Positions 10,968-23,291 of a stretch of 64,000 nt of DNA are shown piece by piece; position 1 is the stretch's first letter; every line of letters starts with the position of its first letter. The DNA is from Endocalyx cinctus (taxonomy: Eukaryota > Ascomycota > Sordariomycetes > Amphisphaeriales > Apiosporaceae): positions 1,364,001 to 1,428,000 of the forward strand of contig BCKC01000009.1 of assembly GCA_001600455.1 (NCBI GenBank). Reading direction: 5' to 3'. Both the position numbers and the translations under genes were made by a program. The notes below the pieces were generated by a model that was given only the letters and a program-made list of their open reading frames with translations, ran no database searches and was not told where the DNA came from.

Positions 10968-12963
10968 CTTCAGCGCAGGCGACGGAGTTCAACTCGTCGA
11001 TGGAATCCTTTGTGTAGATAAAAGGATGAACCACGGTGGTAGTGTTTCTACCAGAAGAAGTTGTTGAGTGGGAGTATATAAACAGACACTTTAGAGATTT
11101 TAGGTTAAGAAAAAGTGGGCAAGGGAATATCAAATAAATAGTATTGACCCCAGAGTCGATCTTACGACAAATGCCTTCTACCAATGATACATTAGCGTCA
11201 ACTTGTTACCATCGTTTTGGCTATCGTGAACTTCACGAACTGCAATAATAACTCACAGCAAGAATACAGGTACATTTATGTACTATGTATAGTCTCTCTC
11301 TAAATAGACCTAGTCGAGACTTTGTCCTCTTAGCTTTTTCTCTCCCGTTTCAGACCCACACACCACCCTCTTAATTGCTCTCCATGTACAGATCGATGTG
11401 TTATACTAAATAAGTTATAGCTACAGTGCCTATTCACCGAGAAATAGTATTCAGATACCCTGGCAGGTTAGTTAGTACACAGACCAACTCTTTCTCACGA
11501 AGTGCCGCCTCGCTCTCTGTTGCGAAAAAATCCCAATCCATCAGTAATATTTCTTCAATTGCATCTTACAACTACGGCTGAATTATTATTTCCGTAAAAA
11601 TAAGAGGCCCTGTTCGTTTATCAAAGCGTTCGTATCAGGTTCACTCCATAGCCGAGTTGGAATCGCCGCTCATAGTAGACGTGTCTTTGTTTCTGATATA
11701 CCGTGTGCTGGTTGACCGTTGGACTCCATTCACCTATCCCTCTTTTTACTGGGATTCCGGGGAGGAATGGAAACCGATTATATTTGGCAGGTTCTTTCCT
11801 CTGATGATTCTTATTAATATATCTCCAGATTTAGACAATCAATGTTAGGGCAGCCCTTCTCGTCGTCAGCATCGCGACATTAGGCGTGGCATCCATTTTT
11901 GACTTCCGATTAGGGATAACATTTTTTTCCCACTTACAAATTGATAGTTATTATGGCCCTCGCTAGCTCTTGATTTCCTACCTTGTCATGTTATCAGGCC
12001 AGCAGCGATATACAAGTATGGCGTCTATTCAATATTCGGCCCCTCGATGGCTCGTATTTAATCCAAGTGTTCTGCAAAAGTTATGTTTGGAATTACCACA
12101 CCATCGAATGTTGCCCGTATTACCCAAAATACTTCCAGCGGAGACATGTCCACGAAAGTCAACATAGGAAAGAAGACGCCTAGCCTGCGGCGGTGAATAC
12201 AGTGGAAAAGTTGTGATGCCCAAGTACCAACGTCTCCGCCACGGCAACGACTGCTGTTAATGGGTGGAATCCGAAGAAATGGCCCCGTCGTTAGTTGCAT
12301 TACAGGTTAGACCTCACCGAGACTTATCTTATCCAATAAATTACTCCACTCTGAAAGCTTCATCTGTTGTTGGGAGGGAATTCATTTCGCCAGCCCGTGG
12401 CTAGCGCATGGTTATCAACTTGTTACAACGCCTTTGAATTAATGTCACTTTACCGATAACACCTGAGGGCCCAATCACAGGCGTTAGCATATGTTTTGAA
12501 AGCGTGAACGGTGATAATGTCGAATACAGATTTCGTCTAATTGAGCTATCTAGCTGTCTGGCTGTGCATATTGCTGAGCCCCTCAAGTCCTTTGGATCAC
12601 TGCTCAAGGCGGCCGCTGAAGGAATCATAATCTGGCGGTTATCCATATTAAAAGTCTTGGCCAACATTCAGCTCCTCCTCAACCGGGGCTTAAAATAAGC
12701 ACCAACTAAAACTATCATAAGATGGAGGCCTGCAATGAGGAAAGAGAAAAAAAAAGTATATGAGATAGTTGTAGTCCGACATTGTCTCGTTCACCGCTAT
12801 CAACAAACCCACACACGTTCAGCTATATCTAAATTACGAAGACTTCGCTCGATTCACCATTCTCGCGACAAATTGCCCTTTCAGACTTGACGCGACTCTT
12901 ATCATAACTAACCAGTTTTATAACTTTTTTTTTCCAAAAAGAAACCCGCAAGCAAATATAAGG
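10968..12963. other. 2.0-kb spacer without a supported gene
   Basis: Contains the promoters of two divergent genes (minus-strand start 10967, plus-strand start 12964). Several 60-90 codon open frames at 11657-12700 overlap on both strands and show no motif, splice pattern or family resemblance. A relic of a decayed gene in 11960-12700, which is richer in GC than its flanks, cannot be excluded. Confidence 0.4.
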
Positions 12964-13704
12964 ATGAAGTCATATCTCATCCTAGCAGGCTCGAGCCTAT
13001 GCCTAGCGGCCACAACCAAGACCCGCACAATATCGACGACGAGCACGATGCTGTTCCCGTCGGTAGCAACCAACGACGGAGATCACGTGTTCGCGAGCAT
13101 GATCGGCTCGAACGACGCCGTGACGTCGTACCTCCTGGACTGCGAGAACACCAAGTCGGGAGGAACCTGCAACGGGCCGTCCAGCGGGTTCGCGAGCGCG
13201 ACGTTGTACTACGGGACCGCGACCATGAGCCTCGGGGCGTACGAGTGCGCGCGCGCGACCTCTTCGGCCGTCTGCTCGTACACGACGACGGGATCGCAGC
13301 TCGTCACCACGACCGTGACGGCGCAGGCGTGGATGACGCCCGTCACGATCCAGTCGACTACGACGACCACAAAAAAAACGACGACGACTACCGGCGCGAG
13401 CAAGTCTACGCAGACCGCTAACGGTACTTGCAAGAAGAAGCGCAGCACAATACATAAGTCCGGCGGCCACAGCGGCGGTGGAAGTACTTCGGGAGATTCA
13501 GATGGTACTTCGACTGGTTCTGGTTCTAGTTCTACTTCGGGTGACGACGACGATGACGGAACTACCTCTACTGGTAGCACTTACAAAGGTGGTAGCACAA
13601 AAGGCGACGACGACGACGACGGTTGCTCCAAAGCCCCCGCTTTGGGAATCAGTATATCTTCGGTGCTGCTTGCAGCGTTTGCGGGGGCTATGGTAATTTG
13701 GTGA
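12964..13704 (+). CDS. GPI-anchored Ser/Thr-rich cell-surface protein
   Basis: A single-exon 246-residue protein with the layout of a fungal wall or plasma-membrane GPI protein. It has an N-terminal signal peptide (about 1-16, MKSYLILAGSSLCLAA), then a compact domain of about 100 residues with five cysteines (DCENTKSGGTC, ECARATSSAVC). A threonine-rich linker follows (TTTTTKKTTTTT), then a glycine/serine segment with three aspartate runs. The C-terminus is hydrophobic (LGISISSVLLAAFAGAMVIW), preceded by a small-residue site suitable for GPI attachment. The Thr/Ser stretches are likely O-mannosylated. No enzymatic motif is visible. Coding sequence is notably GC-rich against AT-rich flanks, usual for this genome. 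An overlapping 155-codon minus frame is its shadow. Function unknown. Confidence 0.85.
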   Translation: MKSYLILAGSSLCLAATTKTRTISTTSTMLFPSVATNDGDHVFASMIGSNDAVTSYLLDCENTKSGGTCNGPSSGFASATLYYGTATMSLGAYECARATSSAVCSYTTTGSQLVTTTVTAQAWMTPVTIQSTTTTTKKTTTTTGASKSTQTANGTCKKKRSTIHKSGGHSGGGSTSGDSDGTSTGSGSSSTSGDDDDDGTTSTGSTYKGGSTKGDDDDDGCSKAPALGISISSVLLAAFAGAMVIW

Positions 13705-14373
13705 GAGAAAGATATACCTCATAGGAGTTTATATATCGCGAGGTCGAGCGAGTGGGAAGACCAATAAGAGTAATGACGCTGGAATTTGAAGGATTCGAGG
13801 TCCTTTGTATATGGATTGATAGAGTAGACATAGATACCCATACGAGATTACGAATAGATGTTGATGATTTTCTAATTTTATATCATATAAAGCCAATATC
13901 TAAGCATTATAGTCGACTTGCTTCCAACTGATGACAGACTATCTTCCCGTGACATTGAAACTCGTTTTTTTTAATATATTGGCCACGGCGTCCATACACA
14001 ACTAGAAGGGACATCCTGCAGAGATAATTGGGATCTGATGTTCCCAAGGCGAAATTGGCTATGGACAAATAATTGCCTGATCTTAACAAACTTGGTTGAA
14101 ACCGTAGTTGTATTTTTTTAATAGCGTGAAGCTATAACATCGGCCGCATAGAGTGGGAAAAGCTGCACTGGTGCATTTTGAGGGCCGATCAGTGAGACAG
14201 ATTGTCGTTCGCTCTCAATGAGGTCTTATATACCAGCCAGATGACGGATTGGTCATCTAGGCCAGTATAGCCACAATGATTGGTGGGTATAGCTTTGGGC
14301 TCATAATTTCGTGATTTAGCTGGAATCAGAAGGGAATTGTTAAATGATTGTGCAGATTCGTGATTCTTTGGTT
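13705..14373. other. Convergent 3' spacer
   Basis: 669 bp between the stops of the GPI protein gene and PYM. No gene, repeat or RNA seen. Confidence 0.45.
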
Positions 14374-14997
14374 TCAGCCTTCTTTCGCCGATTTAGATGT
14401 GTCACCGTTAGCATCAGTCTTGGGCTCGCCGTCGGCATCGAATCCTAAGGCTTCGAGCTCCCGTACTAGTTCGTTTATCTTGATGACCTTGGCGATTTGT
14501 TCCGGTAGCAAAGCTTCACCGCCGTCCTTTTTGCTCTTCAGGTCTTTAGCCTGCTTGAGCTTCTTCTTCAGATTGCGCGCCTTCTTTTCCTTCTCGACCT
14601 CGGGATCGACTTCCTCCTTTTTCTCGTCGGCTGCCGCGGCGTTGGTCTGAGGCTTGTCGGAGCTCGCCGCGTCGCCCTGAGAAGATTCCTTCGCCTTCTT
14701 CCGAGCTTCTCGGCGCTTCGCGTTCTTATTGCTCGCAGCCGAAGCGGCTGGGGAATCGGATTTTGATTGCGTTGACTTTAGACCCTCGGCCCCTATGACG
14801 CCGCCTCCCTGGACACGATTACGAAAACCTTCCGCCGTACGATTCTTGTAAAGCTCAACATCCTCGGGCGGTCGGTATCCCGGTCGAATCTTGATAGCTT
14901 TCCGTGTAGAACCGTCTGCGCGCACTGATTCTGGAATATGTCGCTCGCCGCTATTTTCGTCGGTGACGATACCGGATCTTGAAGGTTCTGACGGCAT
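14374..14997 (-). CDS. PYM: PYM, exon-junction-complex disassembly factor (Mago-binding)
   Basis: PYM binds the Mago-Y14 heterodimer and the ribosome and strips exon junction complexes from spliced mRNA in the cytoplasm. The uninterrupted 207-residue frame begins with the conserved Mago-binding N-terminus: GIVTDENSGERHIPESVR and then STRKAIKIRPGYRPPEDV, residues about 9-48. The middle is lysine/alanine/glutamate-rich and predicted helical (KNAKRREARKKAKES, then KKKLKQAKDLKSKK). The C-terminal helix, IAKVIKINELVRELEALGFD, is the other conserved PYM block. Length matches fungal homologues. Presence of PYM implies a functional EJC, in keeping with an intron-rich genome. The start at 14997 is the first ATG before the conserved domain. 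Its promoter is shared with QCR9, 444 bp away in the opposite direction. Confidence 0.92.
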   Translation of the reverse strand: MPSEPSRSGIVTDENSGERHIPESVRADGSTRKAIKIRPGYRPPEDVELYKNRTAEGFRNRVQGGGVIGAEGLKSTQSKSDSPAASAASNKNAKRREARKKAKESSQGDAASSDKPQTNAAAADEKKEEVDPEVEKEKKARNLKKKLKQAKDLKSKKDGGEALLPEQIAKVIKINELVRELEALGFDADGEPKTDANGDTSKSAKEG

Positions 14998-15441
14998 GGT
15001 GAATTGGACAGAGAATAGGAGGAATTGTGATAAATGAAAGACGACGCACTTCTAGTGCAGGTATTTAAGTAATACCACAAAAGTATTGGGATAGACTGAA
15101 TAAAACAGGGCCATAAAATCGATTGCTTCTAGCACACAATCGAACTTGCTAAACAACCCACTATCTAGTTAGTAAATATATATGTTTAAATACATAGACT
15201 TTCAAATATGTAATTAATGAAATGAAAGGCTGCAAAAAATAGCTTTAATTCTATACAATTATAGATTCTAGCCAATCAGGATTAACCAATTCTTTAATCT
15301 TTCGACCTGTGCTATTTCAAACCAGACCAGTCAAGACAGCTCAAAGACCGTTATTCTGCCGCAAATTGAACCTTCATATTTCATCACCAATCTTCTCTCC
15401 CAACAAGAGATATCGTAAAACTCGAGACTATAATATTCACA
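14998..15441. promoter_or_regulatory. Shared divergent promoter PYM / QCR9
   Basis: 444-bp spacer between the two ATGs. AT-rich core at 15170-15260. A CCAAT box is present as ATTGG on the opposite strand at 15273-15277 (GCCAATCAG). No further motif assigned. Confidence 0.5.
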
Positions 15442-15890
15442 ATGGTAAGTGCATCCTAAAATATTGGCTCAATTGATACCTCAGAGTCGCAGTGAAACTA
15501 ATCGCGCATCTCCTAGGCCGCCACTCGTTCCATTTACAAGCAAGTCGATTGATTCTCCCTCCGCAACGACGATTACGAAACTAACCACCGATCGCATAGC
15601 TCTCTCTTCCGATCCAACTGGCAGATGCTGGGTGTCGTCTTTGTTTCGGCATTCGCATTCGAGATGTATGTGGTTCTCAACTCGGGATGTTACAAATTGA
15701 GCGGATGGGGTAGGATAGAGGCTGACAGAAAATACCAGGACCTTCGACTCTAGCATGAACAAGCTCTGGGACAATCTCAACAAAGGCGTAAGTCAACTCT
15801 AGGATTTTTATGTTTCACAATCTCCTCTGCTGACTTTACGAACAGCGACAATGGAAGGATATCCGATCTAGATACGTCGAGGAGGAATAA
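15442..15890 (+). CDS. QCR9: Cytochrome bc1 complex subunit 9 (QCR9), five exons
   Basis: QCR9 is a small single-span subunit of mitochondrial respiratory complex III. The gene escapes simple frame searches because it is split into five exons: 15442-15444 (ATG only), 15517-15539, 15600-15665, 15739-15787 and 15846-15890. Spliced, they encode 61 residues. The protein opens MAATRSIYNSLFRSN, crosses the inner membrane with WQMLGVVFVSAFAFEM, and continues MNKLWDNLNKGRQWKDIR to the acidic tail EEE. The FAFE and NKGRQWKDIR segments are diagnostic of the family. Phases agree at all four junctions. Intron 2 starts with GC (GCAAGT, 15540) rather than GT; the others are GT-AG. The extension of each exon is fixed by conserved residues on both sides. 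It is divergently arranged with PYM. Confidence 0.95.
15540..15599 (+). other. GC-AG intron in QCR9
   Basis: Donor GCAAGT at 15540-15545, branch-like CTAAC at 15580-15584, acceptor CATAG ending at 15599. Using any other donor breaks the conserved IYNSLFRSN segment. GC-AG introns are a known minor class whose donor keeps the rest of the GT consensus, as here. Confidence 0.88.
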
Positions 15891-16683
15891 ACACGCAGTA
15901 TCAAGTCAAATTCGGACTATCGGGATTATAATATCTTCACGGACCCAACCTCCTGAAATCAAGTTAAAAGTTATAGACTGGCAAAAAAAAAAACACTTGT
16001 ACTGTAATGCATCAGTCAAAAAGAAAAGACAATATTTAGACCTATACCCAACTTTCTGCGTTTCAACCTTGTTGCATCGGCGCATTCAGGGGTATATCTA
16101 CTTAACTTAACCCATGACTAGGTTAGTATACACATAATAAGGGATTATTCAAGTAACTTGGTCCGAATTATTGAATAGGAACGTGTAAATTCAGACATAG
16201 AAAAAATCAATAGTATTTGATTTGTAGGGCTTGAAAGTACCATATTTCAGGGAATATTCCTTATCGGCGATAAGAGTCATTCCTGTGTTGTCCCGCATCA
16301 GTCAGTTCATACTATAAGTAAAGTACATTAAGTATATAAGTAAGTGCCAACTTCGTACACTAACACTCTTGACACTCCCAACCACGTCGTATCATCCCAT
16401 ATATCCGATTCGTTCAGTTCATTGTTCTTCTTGTTTATCTCCTTATATCTACTACTTAGGCAAAAACAATCAACCTTTACCAAACTACGTCATTCCACAA
16501 ATATCAACCACCACCTGAGCTCTTCCTAGTCTCCCCACCTTACAAGAACCCAAATCCCAAAGATATCGAAGATTTCGAACTCACGAGATCCCTTGCAGTT
16601 TCTCCCCCGTGTTTCTCTCGAATCGATAACGATATTGCACCCTTCGATATCGCCACATAAAATATTAGAATGGTCGAAAGCTC
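15891..16683. promoter_or_regulatory. Spacer and UBR1 upstream region
   Basis: 793 bp tandem spacer after QCR9. It holds the UBR1 promoter and a long pyrimidine-rich leader (about 16340-16680) with short upstream ATGs, for example at 16344. A TATA-like AAGTATATAAG lies at 16329-16339. No gene seen. Confidence 0.45.
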
Positions 16684-19600
16684 ATGATGGAATTCATAAT
16701 GTCGACGCAGGAGCGTCAGCTCTGCGAACACTTAAGAGGGCTCCCAAGACAACGTGGATATCGATATGATGAAGCGGCTTGCCGTGACCTTTTATACAAC
16801 CTCTTCTGGTCCATGGCTGGAGGAAAACCAGAAAACATGCGTTTATTCTTCCCAGACGGTAAACTCACCTCGACATCGAATATGAAACTCAGGGAAGCCC
16901 AAGGTGCCGTTGAAGGTGCCGAATATACCGAAGCTGCCCGGGGCAAAGCATGTGGACATATTTTCAGGGCTGGAGAGGCCTCGTACGCTTGCAGAACATG
17001 CAGCACTAGTGACACGTGCTGCTTCTGCAGTAAATGCTTTAATGCTACAGATCACACTGGACATGTTGTAAGGATCTCTATATCTCCGGGAAATAGCGGT
17101 TGCTGCGATTGTGGAGATCCTGAAGCCTGGAATAGACCCATATTCTGTACTATCCACAGCGAGCTCGAACCGGATTCTACCAAGGGAAAAGGAAAAGAAC
17201 GTAGTGGTCTTCCCGAAGACGTAGTCACCAACATTCGTATGACCGTCTCTCGAGTACTCGATTTCATATGCGATGTCATCTCCTGCGCCCCCGAGCAACT
17301 CCGCCAACAGAAAACAAGAGAATCTATCGAGCAAGATGAAAAGATGTCCCGCCTAGCTTCGACCTATAACGGCGGGGATGATGACTCACCTGAAGAAGAA
17401 TATGCTTTACTGCTATGGAACGATGAGAAGCACACTATCGTCGAAGTCCAAGACCAAGTTGCCAGAGCTTGCAAGACTACCTACCAAGAAGGATACAATA
17501 AAGCAGTGGAGACACATTCTATCGGCCGCAGTATTCTGAAATATGATACAGATATCGACAAATTACTTAGATGTGCTGCTATTCTAGAACAAATCAAAAT
17601 CACCGTTACCATTCGCTCGTCACGCGATACCTTCCGAGAGCAGATGTGCGGCACTATGATCGAATGGCTAAATGATATTTCTGGATGCTCTGTTGGTGAT
17701 GATCACAACATCTTGAGGATGGTCGTTTGTGAAGAGCTCCTAGCTCCCTGGCGTAAAGGCAGCCCTGGTACCCACACCATACCTGGTAGAGATGGTCTTG
17801 AAGATGAAGAGAAGCTCGACCAAGACCCTTATGAGAGGCTGCTACGGCGAGCTCGAATTGCTAATCCCAATTTGAATACGACAACTGTAGTTGGGTTACT
17901 TGTTGAGGAGAGCGACGAGGAAGACGATGGTGACGATGATATGGAGGACGGTAATCAAACCCCGTCGAGCGGTGACGAAGGAGAAGATGACGACGACGAC
18001 GAAGATGAGGATGTGATGATGGTGGATGCTCGACCAGAGCCCAATGACTGGATGGGTCCTGCTCTTGCTTTAGAGGAGGAGGAAGCAACTATGGCAGGCT
18101 ATCCTCCGCCACCGCCGCCACCGCCCCCTCCACCGGCACCAGCACCGGCAACGGCAACGGCAACGGCAATAGCAACGGCAACGGCAGCAGCAACAGTAAC
18201 GGCACCGGCACCGGCACCGAGACGCTCCAATCGCGACCGAGAGCTTACACCATCAGATTCGGATACCGCAGAGCCTTTGATAGCACAGACAGTCTACGCG
18301 AAAGCTAATTTAGAAATCCCCAAAACACCTGGTGTGTCAACATCTGATAAGCTAACGCCCCCTCGGCCAGGCCGATACTGGGTTGAAACACCAACAGGTT
18401 ACGCAGAACACGACGATCTTCCTCCCTACGAGGATGTATTCCAGCGTGTCCGGCTAGATTGGCTTATTCTTTTTGATCTAAGAATGTGGAAGAAGCTTCG
18501 AAACGATTTGCGCGGGCTCTATATCTCTACTGTTGTGACCATACCTGAATTCAAACGAGTTCTCGGCCTTCGATTCGCTGCGCTCTATACATTGCTTGCA
18601 CAGTTATACCTTATAGGAGACCGTGAACCTGACCATTCCATAATCAATATCTCGTTACAAATGCTGACGACACCTTCCATTACCGCCGAAGTCGTTGAGA
18701 GGGGAAATTTCCTGACAACTCTAATGGCTATTCTCTACACCTTCTTGACTACCAGACAAGTCGGACATCCGTGGGAGGTCGCCTCTAACGCCGTTCTCGG
18801 ATTCGATACGGGTTCAGTGACAAACCGGCGAATGTATCATTTTTATGTTGATCTAAAGTACTTACTCAGTTCACCCCACGTTGAGGAGAGAATGAGGACA
18901 GAAGAGAGGTATATTCTTCAGTTCCTCGATCTCGTGAAGTTACATCAAGGTATCTGTCCCAATGTCCGTGCTATAGGGGAGCATGTTGAATACGAGACAG
19001 ATAGTTGGATCGGGGCATCTTTGATGACACGAGAAATCAATAAACTATGTCGGCTGCTCTCCAGTTCGTTCCGGCATCTTCCTGAACATGATCTTCATCT
19101 TGTTTCGAAAGCAATTCGAACCACTGCTAAGAATGTCATCACTAACTCGATCGGTGCCGAGCGTGCGAGGTTCACACAATCCGAGATCAAGGATGAGGTT
19201 CGCTTCAAGTCACTCACCGATTTTGAATTCATCGGAAAGACTTCCAAGTACGATGTTGTTAAGTTTATCGTCGAAGAGCAGCCGATTAGCTTCCACCACG
19301 CTCTACACTACACGCTGTCGTGGTTGATCGAATGTGGGAAGCACATGTCTCCACAGCAACTCAAGTCAGTTCTCAGCTTTACGTCCCAGGAGCTTAAGAT
19401 GAAGCCTAGGCCGATGGGCCGGAAAACTATGCCAAGAAGAGACTACGGACCTGAGGATTATTTGATGGTTGCTTTTGATTACCCCTTACGAGTTTGCACT
19501 TGGCTTGCGCAGATTAAGGCAGGCATGTGGGTGCGTAACGGGATCAGTCTCCGTCATCAAGCGGCTACATACAAAAACATCGTTCAAAGGGACGTGACCC

Positions 19601-22600
19601 ATGCTCGAGATATATTCCTGCTACAAACTGCAATGGTAGTTTGTGACCCTAACCGTGTCCTAGTATCAATGGTCGACCGTTTTGGTATGGAAAAATGGAC
19701 CAAAGGATTTTACGAGTTGAAATCTGCTGCTGCGCAGGATGAGATTCAACACATTGATGTCGTTGAAGATATGATTCACCTACTTATTGTATTGCTGAGT
19801 GACCGGATCTCTCTCATATCAGCTGAAGACGAACACGAGACCCACCTAATGGCGCTGCGCCGGGATATTATCCATATCCTGTGTTTCCGACCACTCCCGT
19901 TCAGCGACATAACCAGTAAACTGCCAGATAAGTTCCACGAACAAGAAGAGTTTCATCAAATTCTATACGAAGTAGCTACTTTCAAAGCACCTGAGGGCGT
20001 GTCGGATGTAGGAACTTTCGAACTAAAACCAGAGTTCGTTGAGGATATTGATCCATACATTGCCCACTACAGCAAGAATCAGAGAGAGGAGTCAGAGGCT
20101 GCTTATCGAAAATGGATGGCCAAAAAGATGGGAAAGACTATGGAAGAGATAGTTTACGAGCCAAAACTTCGGCCTATAGATTCCGGAGCATTTGTTGGAC
20201 TTGCAGACTTCACTCGAACCGGCATGTTCGGTCAGATCATCTATTACTGCTTGCTATATCCACTAGTCGCCGCTAAGCTCACCCCTAAAGTCCCCTTCAC
20301 TCGGGTAGATGCATTCTTACAAGTTGTGCTCCATCTGATCCTCATCGCAATATCTGAAGAGAAGGCAGATCATGGGGCTGCGATGGAGACTGATTCATTC
20401 ATCTATATTGCGCTGACGTCTCACGCTCGGAGTAGTTTAATGCAAGATGCACCAGGTGCAAGAACAATTGTTTCGCTGCTAGACATGCTGTACACGAAAG
20501 AAGAGTTCAAGGCGTGTCATCCCAAGATTGGACTCATTCTGAAGAGAATGAGGCAGAAGTTCCCGCAACACTTCGACACCGCCTATTTGAAGTTGGGACT
20601 ACCTGTAGATAGAATTGACACAGCTTCCCCAGCGAACGCCAATAACGCCGAAGAGGAGCGCGAGCGGAAGAAGAGGGCCGCATTGGATAGACAGGCCAAA
20701 GTTATGGCACAGTTTCAACAGCAACAAAAGAGCTTTTTGGAGATGCAAGGCGACTTTGACTGGGGAGAGGAAGATCTCGAGGAAATGGAAGACGCCAAAC
20801 CCATTGAGGAACAGAAGAACTTTTGGAAATATCCGAAAGGTACTTGCATCCTTTGCCAGGAAGACACAGATGACGGGCGACTTTACGGAACATTTGCCTT
20901 CTTTACCGAAAGTCTTATACTACGGCAAACTGACCTTCAAGATCCGGACTACGTGAGGGAAGCAGCCCGTACGCCTGCCAACCTCGACCGGTCCGCTGAA
21001 GAAATTCGCCCATTCGGGCTTGCCCAAGAAAATACCATCAAAATAGAGAAGGTGAACGCTGCTGGAGAAACCTTCGTCGACGAAAGACAAGGAATAGGCA
21101 AGGGGTTCCCCGCTAAGCTCTGTCGACCGGGGCCTGTATCCATTGGTTGTGGACATATTATGCATTACAGCTGTTTTGATGTGTATTTGGATGCAACCGT
21201 CCGTCGACATGGTCACCAGATTGCCCGTCATCATCCGGAATCTCTCGATCGACTAGAATTTGTCTGCCCCCTGTGTAAGGCGCTCGGCAATGCATTCCTG
21301 CCGATTACCTGGGACGGTAAAGAGGAGTCTTATCCTGGTATTTTACAGACAAATACAGATCTCACCTCGTTCCTAGAAACTCACATGAGTGGACCGAATT
21401 ACGAGGAAGGCATACTGGGCTCGCGTGCTGTACCTCAGGTTGCCTTCGCAAATTACTTACGCAGTAAAATGCCGGATACTTTGATTAGCAGGATACTCGC
21501 CGAACCCCCTAATGTAGAAAACGTATGGGAACGTGGTACATCGGCGAGATCAGTGTCGTCGGCGACATTCAGCGACTCGTACTCAGCAGTTCCCACTCCC
21601 GGATCCAGTGTTAGATCTAGGTCATCCTCGGAGTCCCGAGCAAGCGATAAGGAACTTCTATCCATATACCGTCGCTTGCGGGAGACACTGCGTAAATCTA
21701 ACCTCATTCCTGGTTTAGCTGGGGATATCAAGGATGATGAATTGTACGGCAGTGACAGTTTAGCACGCACAGTTGGTTACTCTATTTCCGCTGCGGAAAT
21801 ACAACAACGCGGATCTGAGGCTCAGTATGGGATGACGTTGATCGAGAAGATTCCCGAGCAAACGTTGATCCTACTGCGAATTCTCGCCGAAACCACTTTG
21901 TCCTACTTATCAGTCGGCGGTCTGAGACATGGCGGAGAAAACCAAACGAATGCAGAATTTCATATGAGCAGCAAGCGGCAATATTACCAGCTCTTCATAT
22001 CCCGATACCTGGATCAAACGTCTCCTAGTGTTCATGGGCCTGTAGGACAACATTCACCGTTGCTAGACGAAGATCCTTTCATCTTCCTCTGCGAGGCCGT
22101 GTTCGGCATGTCAGTATCACATGGTATGGACCCAATGCACTTGATACGAATCTGCTATCTTGCCGAGATCGTAAAAGTAGTGCACCACATGTGCCGAAAT
22201 ATACCTATGTCGAAACTACTCGAGGTCTTGGGAAGCCGCAATACAGAAGACCACGCCATGAACAATTTTGCCAACTTCATCCAGTTTGTCACAATGTCTG
22301 GTATCAACAGCATGACAGCGCCGTTTGATGTCTCGGACTCGTCGGATAATGCCAATTTGGGATTCAACCAACCAGACTTCAATAGTCTAACTGGTCTGCA
22401 TTCTTTCGTTAAAAAGTATGCACTTGTGTTCCTCCGAAAAGCGGCAATTTTGCTCCACGTTCACTTTGGCGTGGACTTTAACAGTCACATATCGCCTGCT
22501 CCCGAAGCAGACGAGCTCACTCGTCTTACGACGGCCCTGCGATTGCCCTCGTTTGATGAGATGTGTACGTCTATAACGGGGCTAAGCAGCCAATACGGCT

Positions 22601-23291
22601 GGCCTGCGCGGGTATCATCCCTCGTAGATGGCTGGATTCGACATCACATCATCTGGAGCGCTATTGAGCACAAGAACGTCGTTAATACCCTTCCTATCTC
22701 GGCACGTCTCAGCCATCCAGGCATATTTGAGCTAATAGGACTGCCGAAGCACTACGACACACTTATCGAGGAATGTGCCAAGAGAAGATGCCCCAAGACG
22801 GACAAAGACCTTGCTGACCCTATCGTTTGTCTTATGTGCGGCGACATCTTCTGCGGGCAAACCATATGCTGTCTATTAGAGTACCAAGAGCCCGGACCGG
22901 ACAAGCCCATCATGAAGATCGGAGGTGCGCAGCAACACATGAAATTCAAGTAAGTACACACTGATATCGTAAATAATCATATTTTACTATACTAACTAGA
23001 TCTCTTTTTTTTTTCTTTGTTAGATGCCAAGGCAACATCGGGTTGTTCATTAACATCCGTAAATGCGCGATCTTTTACCTGCACCGCATGTCGGGCAGCT
23101 ACAGCAATGCACCGTACATTGACAAATACGGCGAGGTGGATATGGGCCTTCGTCATGGTCGCCAGCTCTACCTTAACCAACGACGATACGACTCGATGGT
23201 GAGGAATATGTGGCTCGGTCACGGCATTCCTAGTTTCATTAGTAGGAAGCTGGAGGCTGATATAAATAATGGTGGTTGGGAAACCATCTGA
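16684..23291 (+). CDS. UBR1: E3 ubiquitin ligase UBR1 (N-recognin of the N-end rule pathway)
   Basis: UBR1 recognises destabilising N-terminal residues and, with an E2 of the Rad6 class, ubiquitinates the substrate for proteasomal degradation. Exon 1 is 16684-22949 and exon 2 is 23024-23291, joined across a 74-nt GTAAGT...TTAG intron in phase 2, giving 2177 residues. Domains: the UBR box, about 90-165 (CGHIFRAGE, CFCSKCF, GCCDCGDPEAW, with zinc-binding Cys/His); a ClpS-like type-2 recognition domain, about 235-310 (LLLWNDEKHTI); an acidic stretch, about 405-450; a proline run then an alanine/threonine repeat, about 474-515; a RING-H2, about 1385-1530 (CILCQED, GCGHIMHYSCF, FVCPLCK); and a C-terminal autoinhibitory domain ending in the small exon. 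ATG 16684 is followed by in-frame ATGs at 16687 and 16699, any of which could initiate. Length is in the family range. Confidence 0.96.
18103..18222 (+). repeat. In-frame proline and alanine/threonine repeat tract in UBR1
   Basis: A run of CCN codons (11 prolines) is followed by iterations of GGCAAC/GGCACC-type hexamers encoding alternating Ala-Thr and Ala-Pro (PAPATATATAIATATAAA). It sits between the acidic segment and the conserved central region, so it is a disordered linker and a likely site of length polymorphism. Confidence 0.85.

Noticed and set aside
11657..12700. Overlapping 60-90 codon frames on both strands as a transporter or other gene
   Set aside because: No consistent frame, splice pair or domain signature; left as unannotated spacer.
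13003..13470. 155-codon minus frame and a 140-codon plus frame
   Set aside because: Shadows of the GPI-protein gene caused by its high GC content.
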